DNA of 64,000 bases, from assembly GCA_964573285.1 (NCBI GenBank), contig CAZNJD010000007.1:23721-87720 (forward strand). The letters run 5' to 3'. Below, one piece after another: positions 27,279 to 35,630 of the stretch (its first letter is position 1; each line of letters starts with the position of its first letter). The translations under genes were made by a program, and so were the position numbers. Below the pieces are notes generated by a model. That model ran no database searches and was not told where the DNA came from. It saw only the letters and a program-made list of their open reading frames with translations. This DNA is from UBA1140 sp964573285. GTDB taxonomy: Bacteria; Campylobacterota; Campylobacteria; Campylobacterales; Sulfurovaceae.

Positions 27279-28379
27279 CTACGCATACTCCTTTTTATCT
27301 GAAATTTGTTTAATTATTTTTTCTCTTAACTCAAAGAAATAATCAAAATGAGTTAAGAATAGTTTAATAATTTTGGGATGAAATTTTTTACCTTGCCCTG
27401 CTTTTAAACTATTATGCGTCTTTTCTTTACTGTCTAAATTCCTACACATTTCATCAAATGCTTCCACAATCGATATAATATAAGCAGATATATAAATCTC
27501 ATTCTCTTTTCTCTGCTTGGGAAATCCAGTTCCATCAAAATGCTCTTTATATTGAGTCATTATCTGTTTGGTTACTTTTATAAAATCTGTATCTATAGAG
27601 TTATTTATAAGTAAATATCCTGATAATAGATATTGATAATCTGTTTTTTTATCTTTTTCTATAGATAATATTTCACCAATATTTCGTAACATTGAAGCAT
27701 AATATATATTATCAGATTTTTTTTCATCATATCCAATCAATTTACTCAACGCTTTAGATAGAGTTGCTACCGTTGTAAGATTATACATACTCTCTTTTGA
27801 TACCAATAGTTTTATCATATTATAAAAAGTCTCTTTTTGAGATATTTCAATATCCTCTATAGTATAGTTCTGACTGTTTTTATTCAAAGCTTCATCTATC
27901 TCCTGTGGGGTTTGCTCTTTTTCTTTGGCTTGTGTTGCAATAAGTGTAGTATCTATCTCTTCTTTTGATAATTGATTATATTTGGCTCTATACTGCTTCT
28001 TTTCTATATGGGCATAAATCCTTGAAGATAGTTCAGATAATTTAAATGGCTTAGAGATAAAATCATCTGCACCCATAGCATATAATTTATTCATCTCTTG
28101 CTCATCAGTAGTTATAATAACTATAGGTGTAAAATCATATTTTGCTTCTTGTCTAATCTCTCGTATAGTATCATATCCATCCATTTTAGGCATATGTAAA
28201 TCTAATAATATCATATCAACAGAATTTTGTGATAAAAGTTCCAATGCTTCTATGCCATCTTCTGCTTCTAAAAAATGTATTGTAGGGATTTTATATAATA
28301 GTGAAACAACTAATTGTCTATTAAAGGCATCATCATCTGCAATTAAAACAGTAATATCACCTAATGCTTCCCATTTCAT
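27279..28379 (-). CDS. Response regulator with strongly degenerate HD-GYP output
   Basis: 366-aa receiver protein (Asp60, Lys110) followed by a linker and an HD-GYP-like fold. All catalytic marks are lost: HD reads Arg232-Asn233 (MLRNIG) and the HHE-WDGSGYP segment reads YKEHFDGTGFP. It is the first gene of the five-gene operon, with its own TATAAT on the minus strand at 28428-28433. It resembles the second regulator at 22985 but is more eroded, so the two probably arose by duplication and then specialised. A protein-interaction or nucleotide-sensing role is more likely than phosphodiesterase activity. Confidence 0.78.
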   Translation of the reverse strand: MKWEALGDITVLIADDDAFNRQLVVSLLYKIPTIHFLEAEDGIEALELLSQNSVDMILLDLHMPKMDGYDTIREIRQEAKYDFTPIVIITTDEQEMNKLYAMGADDFISKPFKLSELSSRIYAHIEKKQYRAKYNQLSKEEIDTTLIATQAKEKEQTPQEIDEALNKNSQNYTIEDIEISQKETFYNMIKLLVSKESMYNLTTVATLSKALSKLIGYDEKKSDNIYYASMLRNIGEILSIEKDKKTDYQYLLSGYLLINNSIDTDFIKVTKQIMTQYKEHFDGTGFPKQRKENEIYISAYIISIVEAFDEMCRNLDSKEKTHNSLKAGQGKKFHPKIIKLFLTHFDYFFELREKIIKQISDKKEYA

Positions 28380-28716
28380 AGCTCTCCTTTCGTATTAATA
28401 TAAAAATAAACTTAAAATATTTCCTTAATTATACACCAAAGAGATTAAATTTATAATATTTATTTAACTTATTTTTATAAATATTTCACTTAAGTATATT
28501 TTTATAATCAAATCTTTTAGATTATATTTTTTTCTATTCTTTTTCTTTAATTTGATAATATATGCTGTTATATGAAATTTTTTTAATGAAATTAATTAAA
28601 ACTCACTCTTGTATCACATTTTTTTGACATTATTGAAAATCATGAAAATTATGAAAATTATAATGGAGTCGAACTACTCCTAAATAATACAAAGATATTA
28701 GTTCTGGGGAGAATAG
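28380..28716. promoter_or_regulatory. AT-rich divergent control region between the signalling operon and two response regulators
   Basis: 337 bases without a gene. On the minus strand TATAAT (28428-28433) serves the five-gene operon. On the plus strand TTGACA (28624-28629), three copies of TGAAAAT at a 9-base period (28634, 28643 and 28652) and TATAAT (28659-28664) lie before the first regulator. A 5-bp hairpin (GGAGT/ACTCC, 28665-28680) falls in the leader. The repeats are candidate regulator sites. The rest shows nothing recognisable. Confidence 0.5.
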
Positions 28717-29394
28717 TTGAAAATATTAAAAAAATTAAGTATTTTATATGTTGAAAATAACACAATAATATTAGATAAATATTCACCAATTTTGAAATCA
28801 AACTGTGATACTCTATATATTTCAAATAATGGTAAAGAGGCTTATCTAATATACAAAGAAAAAAAACCACATCTAATAGTGATGGACTTATATGCTTCTC
28901 AAATAGATGGAGTTACACTTGCTAAAAAGATAAGAGAAGAGGATAACACAACTTACTTAATAGCCTTAACCCATTATGTTGGTAGAGAGTTATTACTAGA
29001 AATTGTTAATTTACATTTTTCTAGCTATCTCATTAAACCTGTTAATAAATCTGAACTACTTAATGCACTACAAAAAGTATCCAAAAAAATCAGTAAGAAA
29101 AAGATAACTTATTTAATGGAAAATTGTTTTTGGAATAGTAATACAAAATCACTTTTTTATCAAGATAAACAGATTTTTTTGACCAAAAGAGAACAAAAAC
29201 TTTTTCAGTTATTAATAGAAAAAAATGGTATGCCAAGTAGTGATGATGAGATATTCTTTTATGTATGGGAGAATGATTTTGATAAAACAGTAACAAATGC
29301 TTCTATAAGAACACTTATAAAAAACTTGCGTAAAAAAATCCCAATAGGTCTAATAGAGAATGTATATGGGGTGGGATATAAAATTAATCTGTAA
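28717..29394 (+). CDS. OmpR-like winged-helix response regulator (TTG start)
   Basis: 225-aa two-domain regulator. The receiver (1-120) has phospho-acceptor Asp57 (VMDLYAS) and Lys107 (LIKPV), but only one residue of the acidic pair (Glu13). The C-terminal winged-helix domain (about 135-225) has the LTKREQKLFQLL and IRTLIKNLRKKI helices. The start is TTG at 28717, supported by GGGGAG five bases upstream; there is no earlier ATG. It is divergent from the FIST/kinase operon and followed by a close paralogue. It is a likely output of that kinase, by inference from position. Confidence 0.82.
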   Translation: MKILKKLSILYVENNTIILDKYSPILKSNCDTLYISNNGKEAYLIYKEKKPHLIVMDLYASQIDGVTLAKKIREEDNTTYLIALTHYVGRELLLEIVNLHFSSYLIKPVNKSELLNALQKVSKKISKKKITYLMENCFWNSNTKSLFYQDKQIFLTKREQKLFQLLIEKNGMPSSDDEIFFYVWENDFDKTVTNASIRTLIKNLRKKIPIGLIENVYGVGYKINL

Positions 29395-29487
29395 ATTTTA
29401 ATTTTACACAATTACTCTACTTTTACCACACAGTTATTTTACTTTTTTTTGAGATGATTAATAAGTTTTAATAAAAAGGGAAGTATA

Positions 29488-29550
29488 ATGAAAAAAATAA
29501 AACAATTAAAAATATATAAAAATATTTTATATATTCTAAAAAGAGTATAG
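29488..29550 (+). CDS. 20-codon leader ORF before the second response regulator
   Basis: Short ORF (MKKIKQLKIYKNILYILKRV) with an AAAGGGAAG ribosome site. Its stop lies one base before the ATG of the next gene, so its translation would carry ribosomes to that start. Very basic and hydrophobic. It could be a coupling leader, a small membrane peptide, or chance. Confidence 0.4.
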   Translation: MKKIKQLKIYKNILYILKRV

Positions 29551-29551
29551 A

Positions 29552-30220
29552 ATGAAAAGATTAGACTCATTAACTCTATTATATATTGATTTTATAAGCC
29601 AAGAGAGAGAACAATACTTATCTATTTTTCAAAAATATCTTAAAAGAGTATTAGTAACACATGAGAATCTATTGCAATATTATAATGAATATAAGCCAGA
29701 TATTATTGTGATAGATTTATTCGTTCCCAATACTTTAGACTTTATTAGAAAAATTAGAGAAACAGATGACAAAGTAATTATTATGGCTCTAACTAAAGAC
29801 TCTACAGTCAAAACTCTAATGAGTATTGTAGAACTCTCTTTTTCTAGTTATCTTATTAAACCTGTTGAGAATAAAGAACTTAGAGAAGAGTTGCTAAAAA
29901 TATCTAAAAAAATAGATGACAAAGATAAAATATTATTACCATTTTTTTGTCAATGGGATATAAAAAGCAAGATACTTTTTTATAAAAATGAAATGGTATA
30001 TCTAACTAGGAGAGAATCTAAACTATTTGAGTTGCTAATTCAAAAAAAAGGTAAATTCTGTAGTGATGATGAAATTTTATATTTTGTGTGGAGTGATGAT
30101 TTTGAAACCTCTGTATCCAAATCATCTATACGAACACTTATTAAAAATTTACGCAGAAAACTACCAGAGGGATTAATAGAAAATCAATATGGAGTAGGAT
30201 ATAAACTTATAATAGCATAA
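29552..30220 (+). CDS. OmpR-like winged-helix response regulator, paralogue
   Basis: 222-aa receiver plus winged-helix protein, closely similar to the gene just upstream (shared FSSYLIKPV, SDDEI and IRTLIKNLR segments). Phospho-acceptor Asp55 (VIDLF), Lys103 and Asp13 are present. No ribosome site of its own is obvious, because it overlaps the end of a 20-codon ORF whose stop is one base upstream; translation may depend on that ORF. It ends one base before the converging HAD gene. Tandem duplication of an output regulator beside an orphan-style kinase operon suggests two targets or hetero-dimerisation. Confidence 0.82.
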   Translation: MKRLDSLTLLYIDFISQEREQYLSIFQKYLKRVLVTHENLLQYYNEYKPDIIVIDLFVPNTLDFIRKIRETDDKVIIMALTKDSTVKTLMSIVELSFSSYLIKPVENKELREELLKISKKIDDKDKILLPFFCQWDIKSKILFYKNEMVYLTRRESKLFELLIQKKGKFCSDDEILYFVWSDDFETSVSKSSIRTLIKNLRRKLPEGLIENQYGVGYKLIIA

Positions 30221-30221
30221 C

Positions 30222-31052
30222 TTAAACTCCATGTTCCATCAGATATTTAGCCACTCCATCTTCATCATTATTATGGGGGAGTATTACTGTTGCCTCTTTT
30301 TTAACCTCATCTAATGCATTACTAACAGCTACAGAAGTTCCTACTATTTTAAACATCTCTATATCATTAATACTATCTCCAAATACAATCATATCCTCTA
30401 ATGAAATATTTAGATACTCACTCACTTTTTTTATCGCATGTGCCTTATCTCCTAATGGATGTAAAATAGTTAAAAACCAACATTTAGTATATTGTTCAGG
30501 GGAGAGTTTTATCTCTATATTCTTACCAAAAACCTTTTTGAGTTGTTCTGATAATAGAAATAGTACTGTTTTATCACCCATATATACCACTTTGAGCGTA
30601 TCATTTAGACCTTTGATACTCTCTTCTCGTCTTAATCTTGGGTCATGAGTATATCTATCATCTATCAGAGTCGATTGATATACATTCATTTTTTTTGGTA
30701 CTATAAAAGCTTCACTTAAAATTTCTCTATTCTCTATAGCCAATAAAAATGGCTCTATATCAAATTTTCCCGACTCATATATAATATCATCTACTAGAGA
30801 TTTATCCATTGGTTTTATATCTATAATCTCTTTTTGTGCTGTAACTACTAATGCACCATCTAATAGCATTAAAGGAGAGTTTAGCTTCATACCTTTTAGA
30901 AATTCTTCTATTTTGGCAAAACTTCTAGCTGTGGCTACTGTCAATCTAACCTTTTGAGATAGAGAGTTCCACACCTCTTTGCTAAAATCACTTACTTTTT
31001 GGTTACTATTTAAAAAAGTATGGTCTAAATCAGTTATATATAATTTTTTCAT
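30222..31052 (-). CDS. HAD-superfamily Cof-type phosphatase
   Basis: 276-aa haloacid-dehalogenase-like phosphatase of the Cof/YbiV type (class IIB cap). Motif I is ITDLDHTFLNSN (Asp8 and Asp10) and motif IV is VFGDSINDIEMF. The lysine of motif III lies before it. Members dephosphorylate sugar phosphates, pyridoxal phosphate or flavin precursors, so substrate is unpredictable. It is cytoplasmic, convergent with the second regulator with a one-base gap, and divergent from a small membrane protein. Confidence 0.85.
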   Translation of the reverse strand: MKKLYITDLDHTFLNSNQKVSDFSKEVWNSLSQKVRLTVATARSFAKIEEFLKGMKLNSPLMLLDGALVVTAQKEIIDIKPMDKSLVDDIIYESGKFDIEPFLLAIENREILSEAFIVPKKMNVYQSTLIDDRYTHDPRLRREESIKGLNDTLKVVYMGDKTVLFLLSEQLKKVFGKNIEIKLSPEQYTKCWFLTILHPLGDKAHAIKKVSEYLNISLEDMIVFGDSINDIEMFKIVGTSVAVSNALDEVKKEATVILPHNNDEDGVAKYLMEHGV

Positions 31053-31075
31053 AAATCTTCACTTTTTACTAGAAT

Positions 31076-31081
31076 TATAGT
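31076..31081 (+). promoter_or_regulatory. -10 box giving a near-leaderless transcript
   Basis: TATAGT only 18 bases before the ATG at 31094. The predicted start leaves about 4-6 bases of leader and no ribosome site is visible. Confidence 0.35.
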
Positions 31082-31093
31082 AGAATTGCATTT

Positions 31094-31489
31094 ATGAACA
31101 TATTGATACAGATAATAGTCCTAATGATAGCATTAGAGATTATAGAAGCAAACTTACAAAAAGCACCAACAATTGGTTTAATGGTAGATAGACTATATGG
31201 TTATTATCAAAAGAGTGTATTTTTACTCTTTTTATCACATCCTACACTATATTTTATACTATTGGTCTCTATCGCAACTAAAGTATTCAATATATATATT
31301 ATTATTATTTTATTGATTAAAACAGTTGATATATTTTTCAAGATAGAGATGATAAAAGAGAGATGTATAGAAAAAAAGGTAAATATAGAGTTAGCACCTA
31401 TATTAGATATGCCTATTACTCTTTTGATGAGCTATTTAGGTATATTGATGTATGTTCCGTTACTTATTTTAGGATTATTTAATCAATAA
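31094..31489 (+). CDS. Small integral membrane protein, unknown
   Basis: 131-aa protein with three to four hydrophobic segments (about 1-16, 40-60, 63-82 and 108-130). No family recognised. The charged middle (KTVDIFFKIEMIKERCIEKK) should be cytosolic if the N-terminus is outside. It lies between the HAD gene (divergent) and rho (65 bp downstream). There is no ribosome site, and the promoter is placed for a nearly leaderless mRNA. Possibly a phylum-restricted protein. Confidence 0.6.
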   Translation: MNILIQIIVLMIALEIIEANLQKAPTIGLMVDRLYGYYQKSVFLLFLSHPTLYFILLVSIATKVFNIYIIIILLIKTVDIFFKIEMIKERCIEKKVNIELAPILDMPITLLMSYLGILMYVPLLILGLFNQ

Positions 31490-31494
31490 CTGAT

Positions 31495-31500
31495 TATAAT
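31495..31500 (+). promoter_or_regulatory. -10 box for rho
   Basis: TATAAT 55 bases before the rho start, leaving a leader of about 48 bases ending in AAGAGGAA. Confidence 0.4.
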
Positions 31501-31554
31501 GTTGGAAACTACAGTGCAAACTACAAATAAACTCCATAGCTTTCAAGAGGAATT

Positions 31555-32880
31555 ATGAGCGAACAACAACAAAAAAAACATTACAATAAGAAAAAGCAAA
31601 ACAATAGAACACATATACCTGTTGAAGGATATAAAGTTGAAGAGCTACAATCTAAACCGCTAGAAGAGTTAGTGGAAATAGCTCTAAAAGTAAAGGTAGA
31701 AAATCCAAATGAATTTAAACGAAAAGATTTAATATTTGAAATATTGAAATCACAAGTAAAACAGGGTGGATTTATACTATTTACTGGTATCTTAGAGGTT
31801 ATGAATGATGGGTATGGTTTCTTGCGTTCAGAAGATGGAAATTTTGCCAATTCTCAAAATGATACTTATGTCAGTAGTACCCAAATCAAAAGATTTGCCT
31901 TACGAAATGGTGATATAGTTACAGGTCAAGTTAGACAACCAAAAGAGCAAGAGAAATATTATGCTCTACTCAAAATAGAAGCAATAAATTATCTTCCACC
32001 AGAAGAGTCTAAAAGAAGACCACTATTTGATAACTTAACTCCACTATATGCAATGGAGAGACTTAAACTTGAATATCAACCACTCAAATTAACAGGAAGA
32101 GTACTAGACCTATTTTCTCCAATAGGCAAAGGACAAAGAGCTTTAATAGTAGCACCTCCTAGAACTGGAAAAACTGAACTACTAAAAGAGTTAGCTCATG
32201 GTATTAGTCATAACTCTCCTGATGTATCACTAATGGTTCTACTAGTTGATGAGAGACCAGAAGAGGTAACAGATATGCAACGCTCTGTCAAAGGAGAGGT
32301 ATATAGCTCTACATTTGATTTACCAGCACAAAATCATGTCAGAACAGCAGAAATGGTAATAGAAAAAGCCAAAAGACGAGTCGAAAGTGGTAAAGATGTA
32401 GTTATACTACTTGACTCAATTACTAGACTAGCAAGAGCATACAATACAGTAACTCCTAGTTCAGGGAAAGTTCTATCAGGTGGTGTGGATGCTAATGCAC
32501 TACATAAACCAAAAAGATTTTTTGGAGCAGCTAGAAATATCGAAGAGGGTGGAAGTTTGACTATTATAGCAACTGCTTTAATCGAAACTGGTAGCCGTAT
32601 GGATGAAGTAATTTTTGAAGAGTTTAAAGGTACAGGTAACTCTGAAGTTGTTCTAAATCGTTATATATCAGATAGAAGAATATATCCAGCCATTGATGTA
32701 ACCAAATCAGGAACTAGAAAAGAAGAGCTAATGGTAGATACTATGACACTACAAAAAGTTTGGGCAATTAGAAATGCTATGCAAAATATGGAAGATGTAG
32801 AGGGACTTAAATTTCTATTCTCCAAAATGAGAAAAACAAAAAACAATGATGAGTTTTTGGCAATTATGAATGACTCATAA
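31555..32880 (+). CDS. rho: Transcription termination factor Rho
   Basis: 441-aa hexameric RNA helicase. An N-terminal basic stretch and Rho N-domain precede the OB-fold RNA-binding domain (ILEVMNDGYGFLRSED). The ATPase follows, with Walker A APPRTGKTE and Walker B VVILLDSITRLARAYN, then the SGGVDANALHKPKRFFGAARN secondary RNA-site region. Length and motifs are complete. murI follows 13 bp after the stop, suggesting co-transcription. Confidence 0.97.
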   Translation: MSEQQQKKHYNKKKQNNRTHIPVEGYKVEELQSKPLEELVEIALKVKVENPNEFKRKDLIFEILKSQVKQGGFILFTGILEVMNDGYGFLRSEDGNFANSQNDTYVSSTQIKRFALRNGDIVTGQVRQPKEQEKYYALLKIEAINYLPPEESKRRPLFDNLTPLYAMERLKLEYQPLKLTGRVLDLFSPIGKGQRALIVAPPRTGKTELLKELAHGISHNSPDVSLMVLLVDERPEEVTDMQRSVKGEVYSSTFDLPAQNHVRTAEMVIEKAKRRVESGKDVVILLDSITRLARAYNTVTPSSGKVLSGGVDANALHKPKRFFGAARNIEEGGSLTIIATALIETGSRMDEVIFEEFKGTGNSEVVLNRYISDRRIYPAIDVTKSGTRKEELMVDTMTLQKVWAIRNAMQNMEDVEGLKFLFSKMRKTKNNDEFLAIMNDS

Positions 32881-32893
32881 TTAATAGTGAATA

Positions 32894-33643
32894 ATGAAAA
32901 TAGGTGTTTTTGATTCTGGAGCAGGTGGACTTAGTGTTGTTAAGTCTCTGCTTGAGTCTAAATTTTTTAATGAGATAATCTATTATGGTGATACAGCAAG
33001 AGTTCCTTATGGAACAAAAGATAAAAACACGATTATCCGTTATTCACTAGAAGCATTAGAATTTTTTAATAACTTTGATATAGATTTACTTATTACTGCA
33101 TGTAATACAGTAAGTGCTTATGCTTTGGATGAAATGAATAAACAGAGCAAATATCCTGTAGTAGGAGTAATAGACTCTGGTGTTATGGCAGTAGAAAATC
33201 GTCATATCCAAAAAAATGACCCTATACTTATTATAGCAACCCGTGCTACTATAAACTCAAATCGTTATCAAGAGAGATTAAGTAATTTGGGATATAGAAA
33301 TATTACAGCTATTCAAACAGGGTTATTTGTTCCTATGGTTGAGGAGGGTATATTCGATGGTGAAATCCTAAATTCTACAATGAGACACTATTTTAATAAT
33401 ATTCCAATCCCAAAAGCTTTGATATTAGGATGTACCCACTTCCCACTTATTAGTAATAGTTTAGAAAACTATTTTGATAAAAAACCTATACTTATACATT
33501 CAGGTGAAGCAATAGTAGAATATCTCGAACAACGATATGAGTTATCTCAAATAGATAAAAGAGAGACTGAACTTAAAATTTTTGCATCTGATAATGTTGC
33601 AGGGTTACGAAAAATTGCAGATAAATGGTTAGGATATAGTTGA
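32894..33643 (+). CDS. murI: Glutamate racemase
   Basis: 249-aa cofactor-independent racemase that makes D-glutamate for peptidoglycan. The first catalytic Cys lies in TACNTVSAY and the second in ILGCTHFPLI. The N-terminus MKIGVFDSGAGGLSVVKSL is diagnostic. Cytoplasmic. The ribosome site is weak (AATAGTGAATA), and the gene is likely carried by the rho transcript. Confidence 0.95.
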   Translation: MKIGVFDSGAGGLSVVKSLLESKFFNEIIYYGDTARVPYGTKDKNTIIRYSLEALEFFNNFDIDLLITACNTVSAYALDEMNKQSKYPVVGVIDSGVMAVENRHIQKNDPILIIATRATINSNRYQERLSNLGYRNITAIQTGLFVPMVEEGIFDGEILNSTMRHYFNNIPIPKALILGCTHFPLISNSLENYFDKKPILIHSGEAIVEYLEQRYELSQIDKRETELKIFASDNVAGLRKIADKWLGYS

Positions 33644-33669
33644 TAAAGTAATATATAATCAATTTTATG

Positions 33670-33675
33670 TATAAT
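33670..33675 (+). promoter_or_regulatory. -10 box for the cytosolic rhodanese
   Basis: TGTATAAT 35 bases before the start at 33710, with AAAGGAA as ribosome site. Confidence 0.4.
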
Positions 33676-33709
33676 TCAAAAACGAAATATACAAAGGAAT
33701 TGATAAACT

Positions 33710-34054
33710 ATGAGCGAATTATTAAATAAAAGTTTTGTAAACTCTGCTGAATTAGAGACACTATTAGAAGATAGAGCTAAAGGTAATGCTGATTTTATAT
33801 TAGTAGATGTAAGAGAACAGATGGAGTATGATATGGGACATATCAAAGGTGTTGATATGCTTAAACCTACCTCTTCATTCCAATCATGGGGACAAAGCTT
33901 TTTTGATGAAAATAGAGATAAAACTGTTATCTTTACTTGTAGAACAGATTCTAGAAGTGGTAGTGTACAAAGAGTTTTTCAACAAAATGGAATGAAGAGT
34001 GTAATTAATCACTCTGGTGGAATTGTCTCTTATCATGGTGAGATAGAGAGATAA
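33710..34054 (+). CDS. Single-domain rhodanese (cytosolic)
   Basis: 114-aa rhodanese-fold protein with no signal peptide. It has VDVREQMEYDMGHIKG and the catalytic loop CRTDSRSG with its Cys intact, so it is probably an active sulfurtransferase moving sulfane sulfur in the cytoplasm. It has its own promoter and is flanked by murI and der without close spacing. One of four rhodanese-domain proteins in the window. Confidence 0.88.
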   Translation: MSELLNKSFVNSAELETLLEDRAKGNADFILVDVREQMEYDMGHIKGVDMLKPTSSFQSWGQSFFDENRDKTVIFTCRTDSRSGSVQRVFQQNGMKSVINHSGGIVSYHGEIER

Positions 34055-34183
34055 TAGAAATATTACACAAAAATCTCTTATTTTTATCTCATATATTAGG
34101 AGAGAATTATTAACAATTACTCTCAAAAAACTTTCAAAAAACCTCTTTTAATAGTTGATAATCGAGCAAAACTAAAAATCTGC

Positions 34184-34189
34184 TATAAT
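34184..34189 (+). promoter_or_regulatory. Extended -10 promoter for der
   Basis: TGCTATAAT, 35 bases before the der start; predicted transcript start near 34196. Confidence 0.45.
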
Positions 34190-34223
34190 TGCAATAAGAT
34201 ATAAACAATAGAAAGACAAACTA

Positions 34224-35630
34224 ATGAGAAAACTAAAAAAAGTAGCCATATTAGGGCGACCAAATGTAGGGAAAAGTTCTCTATTTAATAGATTAGCAAG
34301 GCAAAGAGATGCTATTACTTCTGATATGGTAGGAACTACTAGAGATATTAAAAAAAGAGTAGTAACTATATCAGGTAATAGAGATTTTGAAGTGATAGAT
34401 ACAGGTGGTATAGATGATAGTACCGAGATGTTTGCAACCGTAAAAAGACTCTCATTACGAACAGCTAAGGAAGCTGATATTATATTATATATGGTGGATG
34501 GCAAAAATATTCCAGATGAAGAAGATAGAGAACTTTTCTATGGACTTCAAGAGTTGGGTAAACCTATTGCACTAATTGTTAATAAAATAGACAATGACAA
34601 AGATGAGACACTGCGTTATTGGGACTTTTTGGAATTTGGTGCTGATATGACTTTACCTATTTCAGTTAGCCATAATAGATATATGAACGCCTTTTATAGA
34701 TGGCTGGAAGAGCATATACCCCCAAGAGAAGAGAAACTAGAAACTACTCCTATTTTAGAAGATAATGAAGATACAACATTTGAAGATATAGTAAAGAGTA
34801 TTCATGCACAAGATGAGACAGAAGAGGATAGAGACATTAAAGTGGCTATAATAGGTAGAGTCAATACAGGTAAAAGCTCTTTACTTAATGCCCTACTCCA
34901 AGAAGAGAGAGCTGTAGTCTCACCAGTTGCAGGAACTACTATTGACCCTATCAATGAATCAATGGAGTATAAAGAACACAGAATTACTTTTGTCGATACA
35001 GCAGGAATACGAAGAAGAGGGCGAATAGTTGGTATTGAAAAATATGCTCTAGGTAGAACTGAAGAGATGCTAAAAGAAGCAGATATTGCTCTACTTGTAA
35101 TTGACGCAACTGTTGGGGTGCTTGAACTAGATGAGAGGATTGCTAACCTTATAGAGAAATATCGTCTAGGATGTCTAATTGTATTAAACAAATGGGATAT
35201 AAGAGATGATATAACTTATGAAAAAGCAACAAATAATATTCGTGATGAGCTAAAGTTTTTGCACTATGCACCACTTATTACTATATCAGCCAAAACAGGT
35301 CAAAGAGTTCATAAAATTTTAGATGATATTATCTCTATATATGAGAGATACAAACAGAGAATTCCAACAGCTAAACTCAATGAAGTTATCAAGTTTGCAG
35401 TAGGAAAACATCATCCACCATCACTCAATGGTGCAATAGTCAAAATAAAATTTGCAACACAATATGAAATTAAACCACCCAAAATTGCTATTATTATGAA
35501 TAGACCTGATGGATTACACTTTTCATATAAAAGATACCTTGCGAATACAATTAGAAGTAAGTTTGATTTTGAGGGAGTTCCATTAGATATATCTGCTAGA
35601 CATAGAGGACAAAGAGTTGAGGATGATTAA
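34224..35630 (+). CDS. der: Ribosome-assembly GTPase Der (EngA)
   Basis: 468-aa protein with two tandem GTPase domains, needed for 50S subunit maturation. The first P-loop is GRPNVGKSS (from residue 11) with DTGG and NKID. The second is GRVNTGKSS with DTAG and NKWD. A C-terminal KH-like domain ends in RHRGQRVEDD. Length is normal. Its stop abuts the stop of the converging GGDEF-EAL gene with no base between. Confidence 0.96.
   Translation: MRKLKKVAILGRPNVGKSSLFNRLARQRDAITSDMVGTTRDIKKRVVTISGNRDFEVIDTGGIDDSTEMFATVKRLSLRTAKEADIILYMVDGKNIPDEEDRELFYGLQELGKPIALIVNKIDNDKDETLRYWDFLEFGADMTLPISVSHNRYMNAFYRWLEEHIPPREEKLETTPILEDNEDTTFEDIVKSIHAQDETEEDRDIKVAIIGRVNTGKSSLLNALLQEERAVVSPVAGTTIDPINESMEYKEHRITFVDTAGIRRRGRIVGIEKYALGRTEEMLKEADIALLVIDATVGVLELDERIANLIEKYRLGCLIVLNKWDIRDDITYEKATNNIRDELKFLHYAPLITISAKTGQRVHKILDDIISIYERYKQRIPTAKLNEVIKFAVGKHHPPSLNGAIVKIKFATQYEIKPPKIAIIMNRPDGLHFSYKRYLANTIRSKFDFEGVPLDISARHRGQRVEDD

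Noticed and set aside
34802..35191. 129-codon minus-strand open frame inside der
   Set aside because: It lies wholly within the second GTPase domain of der, has a serine-rich composition typical of antisense frames, and shows no ribosome site.
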